A stretch of 7,807 nucleotides of DNA. Source: Deltaproteobacteria bacterium. GTDB taxonomy: Bacteria; Myxococcota; B64-G9. Position numbers and translations under genes: made by a program. Shown here piece by piece: positions 6,909 to 7,807 of this stretch. The notes below the pieces were generated by a model. That model had not been told where the DNA came from, did not search any database, and saw nothing but the letters and a program-made list of their open reading frames with translations. Numbering within the stretch: position 1 is the first letter of the stretch; each line of letters begins with the position of its first letter. The stretch is taken from positions 1-7,807 of the forward strand of contig QMME01000179.1 in NCBI GenBank assembly GCA_003647095.1. Reading direction: 5' to 3'.

Positions 6909-6930
6909 TTCGGGTGCGAATACACCGGAA
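6909..6930 (+). promoter_or_regulatory. Imperfect inverted repeat between the barrel gene and the propeller gene
   Basis: TTCGGGTG (6909-6916) and CACCGGAA (6923-6930) pair over eight positions with one G-G mismatch around a six-base loop. No T-tract follows, so it is at most a weak Rho-independent terminator; it may be a hairpin or protein site in the 47-base gap. Confidence 0.25.
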
Positions 6931-6931
6931 A

Positions 6932-6942
6932 TGCTATAGAAT
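6932..6942 (+). promoter_or_regulatory. Candidate extended -10 promoter element
   Basis: TGCTATAGAAT contains TAGAAT (6937-6942, five of six matches to TATAAT), with a nearby TG upstream. No convincing -35 box is visible. Transcription would start around 6949, giving a very short leader to the propeller gene. The AT-rich patch stands out against the GC-rich surroundings, but the call is tentative. Confidence 0.25.
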
Positions 6943-6954
6943 GGTTAGGCGTAC

Positions 6955-7807
6955 ATGGAGACGATGAAAGAAAGATCGAAAAAGCTGGCCAGCCTGGTCT
7001 GGGCACTATCGATCCTCCTGCCGGCAAGCGGGCTGGCATGGGGCTGGGTGGAGGTTGCCAGCGGCGATGCCACGCGCACCTACCACGATGTCGTCTTCCT
7101 GGATGAGAACCGGGGATTCATCGTCGGCGAACTGAACGGCCAGGGGCTGTACATGTACACCACCAACGGCGGGCGCACCCTGGCCGACTGGTCTGGCACC
7201 ACCTATCCGTCACCACTCCACCGGATCTTCTTCCTGCCGGCCGACCCGAACTACGGCTGGATCGTGGGCGACGGCACCACGGTTCTATACACCACCGATG
7301 GGGGACAGAGCTGGAATTCCTTCGAAACCACGGGAATCACCGACAGCCAACTCCGGGGAGTATTCTTCACGGACAGCGATACGGGCTGGGTGGCGTCAAC
7401 AACCGCATTCAATGGAAGCATCTTTTACAAACCGGATGCCGCCAGCAGTTGGCAGGCTGAATTAACTGGTGCTGGTTCCTCGTTCAACGACATCGTCTTT
7501 GCCGACGGCAGCAATGGCTGGGCGGTTGCCAACGGCAACTGCACGAATGGCTGCTTTTACTTTTCCACGGGCGACGGTAACTGGTCCTCCCAACCGATAT
7601 CCACCAGCTTTTTCTACCGTTTACGGCTAGTAGGCTCCACGGAGCTGTGGGCGGTGGGCGACTGGGATGGCAGCTCCGCCATGCTGGTCTGGGATGGAAC
7701 GAACTGGTCTTCCCAGACGCACCCGCTGGCCGATCTGCGCGACATCGACTTCGCCGGTACGGATTCCAGCGACGGCTGGGCGGTGGGGGCGGGAGCTGCG
7801 ATAATTA
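6955..7807 (+). CDS. Secreted YCF48/BNR-type beta-propeller protein (3' partial)
   Basis: The frame opens at ATG 6955 and has no stop before the window end, giving 284 visible residues. ATG 6955 has an AGG five bases upstream; the in-frame ATG 6964 has GGAG only three bases away, so 6955 is slightly preferred. The N-terminus is a signal peptide: basic KERSKK, hydrophobic core LASLVWALSILL, cleavage near residue 28-30 (GLAWG). Six repeats begin near residues 43, 88, 133, 177, 220 and 261, about 41-45 residues apart. They follow the YCF48-like pattern: a hydrophobic strand (RIFFL, GVFFT, DIVFA), GW(I/A)VG, then YTTDGGQSW or variants. This predicts a beta-propeller of at least six blades acting outside the cytoplasm. 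Bacterial members of this family are often large surface proteins, not photosystem factors. Any C-terminal domain or anchor lies beyond the window. Confidence 0.9.
   Translation, partial: METMKERSKKLASLVWALSILLPASGLAWGWVEVASGDATRTYHDVVFLDENRGFIVGELNGQGLYMYTTNGGRTLADWSGTTYPSPLHRIFFLPADPNYGWIVGDGTTVLYTTDGGQSWNSFETTGITDSQLRGVFFTDSDTGWVASTTAFNGSIFYKPDAASSWQAELTGAGSSFNDIVFADGSNGWAVANGNCTNGCFYFSTGDGNWSSQPISTSFFYRLRLVGSTELWAVGDWDGSSAMLVWDGTNWSSQTHPLADLRDIDFAGTDSSDGWAVGAGAAII

Noticed and set aside
4076..7039. 987-codon open frame on the minus strand, opposite the barrel gene
   Set aside because: The predicted protein is a Gln/Gly/Pro/Ala-rich string without domains, and it lies entirely opposite strongly protein-like frames on the + strand. 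High GC makes antisense stop codons rare, so the length is not evidence of coding.
1..7807. CRISPR arrays, tRNA or rRNA genes, transposases, attachment sites
   Set aside because: I looked for regular direct repeats, tRNA-like folds and recombinase or transposase motifs and saw none. Nearly all of the window is protein-coding and the longest gap is 95 bases.

Overview
The window holds six genes, all on the + strand, in GC-rich DNA from a Gram-negative bacterium. The Gram-negative call rests on signal peptides plus one very large protein that reads as an outer-membrane beta-barrel. GTG starts are common and most genes are tightly packed. The overall style (SdrD/Ig-like surface proteins, a YCF48 propeller, a Cys-containing C-terminal anchor) fits Desulfuromonadota/Myxococcota-type 'deltaproteobacteria', but this is a guess from protein style; no marker gene is present.

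Layout. Positions 2-214 are the last 70 codons of an exported protein with a C-terminal hydrophobic anchor and basic tail. A 95-base gap (215-309) carries a sigma70-like promoter candidate and a 7-3-7 palindrome. A small orphan gene (310-534) follows, then a cytoplasmic protein with two zinc ribbons flanking a DUF2007-like core (573-1043). The next gene (1016-3100) overlaps the zinc-ribbon gene by 28 bases and encodes a secreted string of Ig-like domains. Its stop codon abuts the GTG of the 1268-residue barrel protein (3101-6907), which carries an SdrD-B-like domain with an EF-hand-type loop, further Ig-like modules and then a very large beta-rich C-terminal region. After a 47-base gap the DNA becomes less GC-rich, and a secreted YCF48/BNR-type beta-propeller protein runs off the window end (6955-7807).

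How the genes may work together. The pair 1016-3100 / 3101-6907 is almost certainly co-translated. The simplest reading is a cell-surface module: a large outer-membrane barrel with periplasmic or surface Ig-like domains, and a separate exported Ig-string partner made in matched amounts. Whether the pair forms an adhesin, a secretion or assembly channel, or a scaffold cannot be decided from sequence alone. It is the best candidate here for an undescribed system. The zinc-ribbon protein is translationally coupled to it, but the functional link is unknown.
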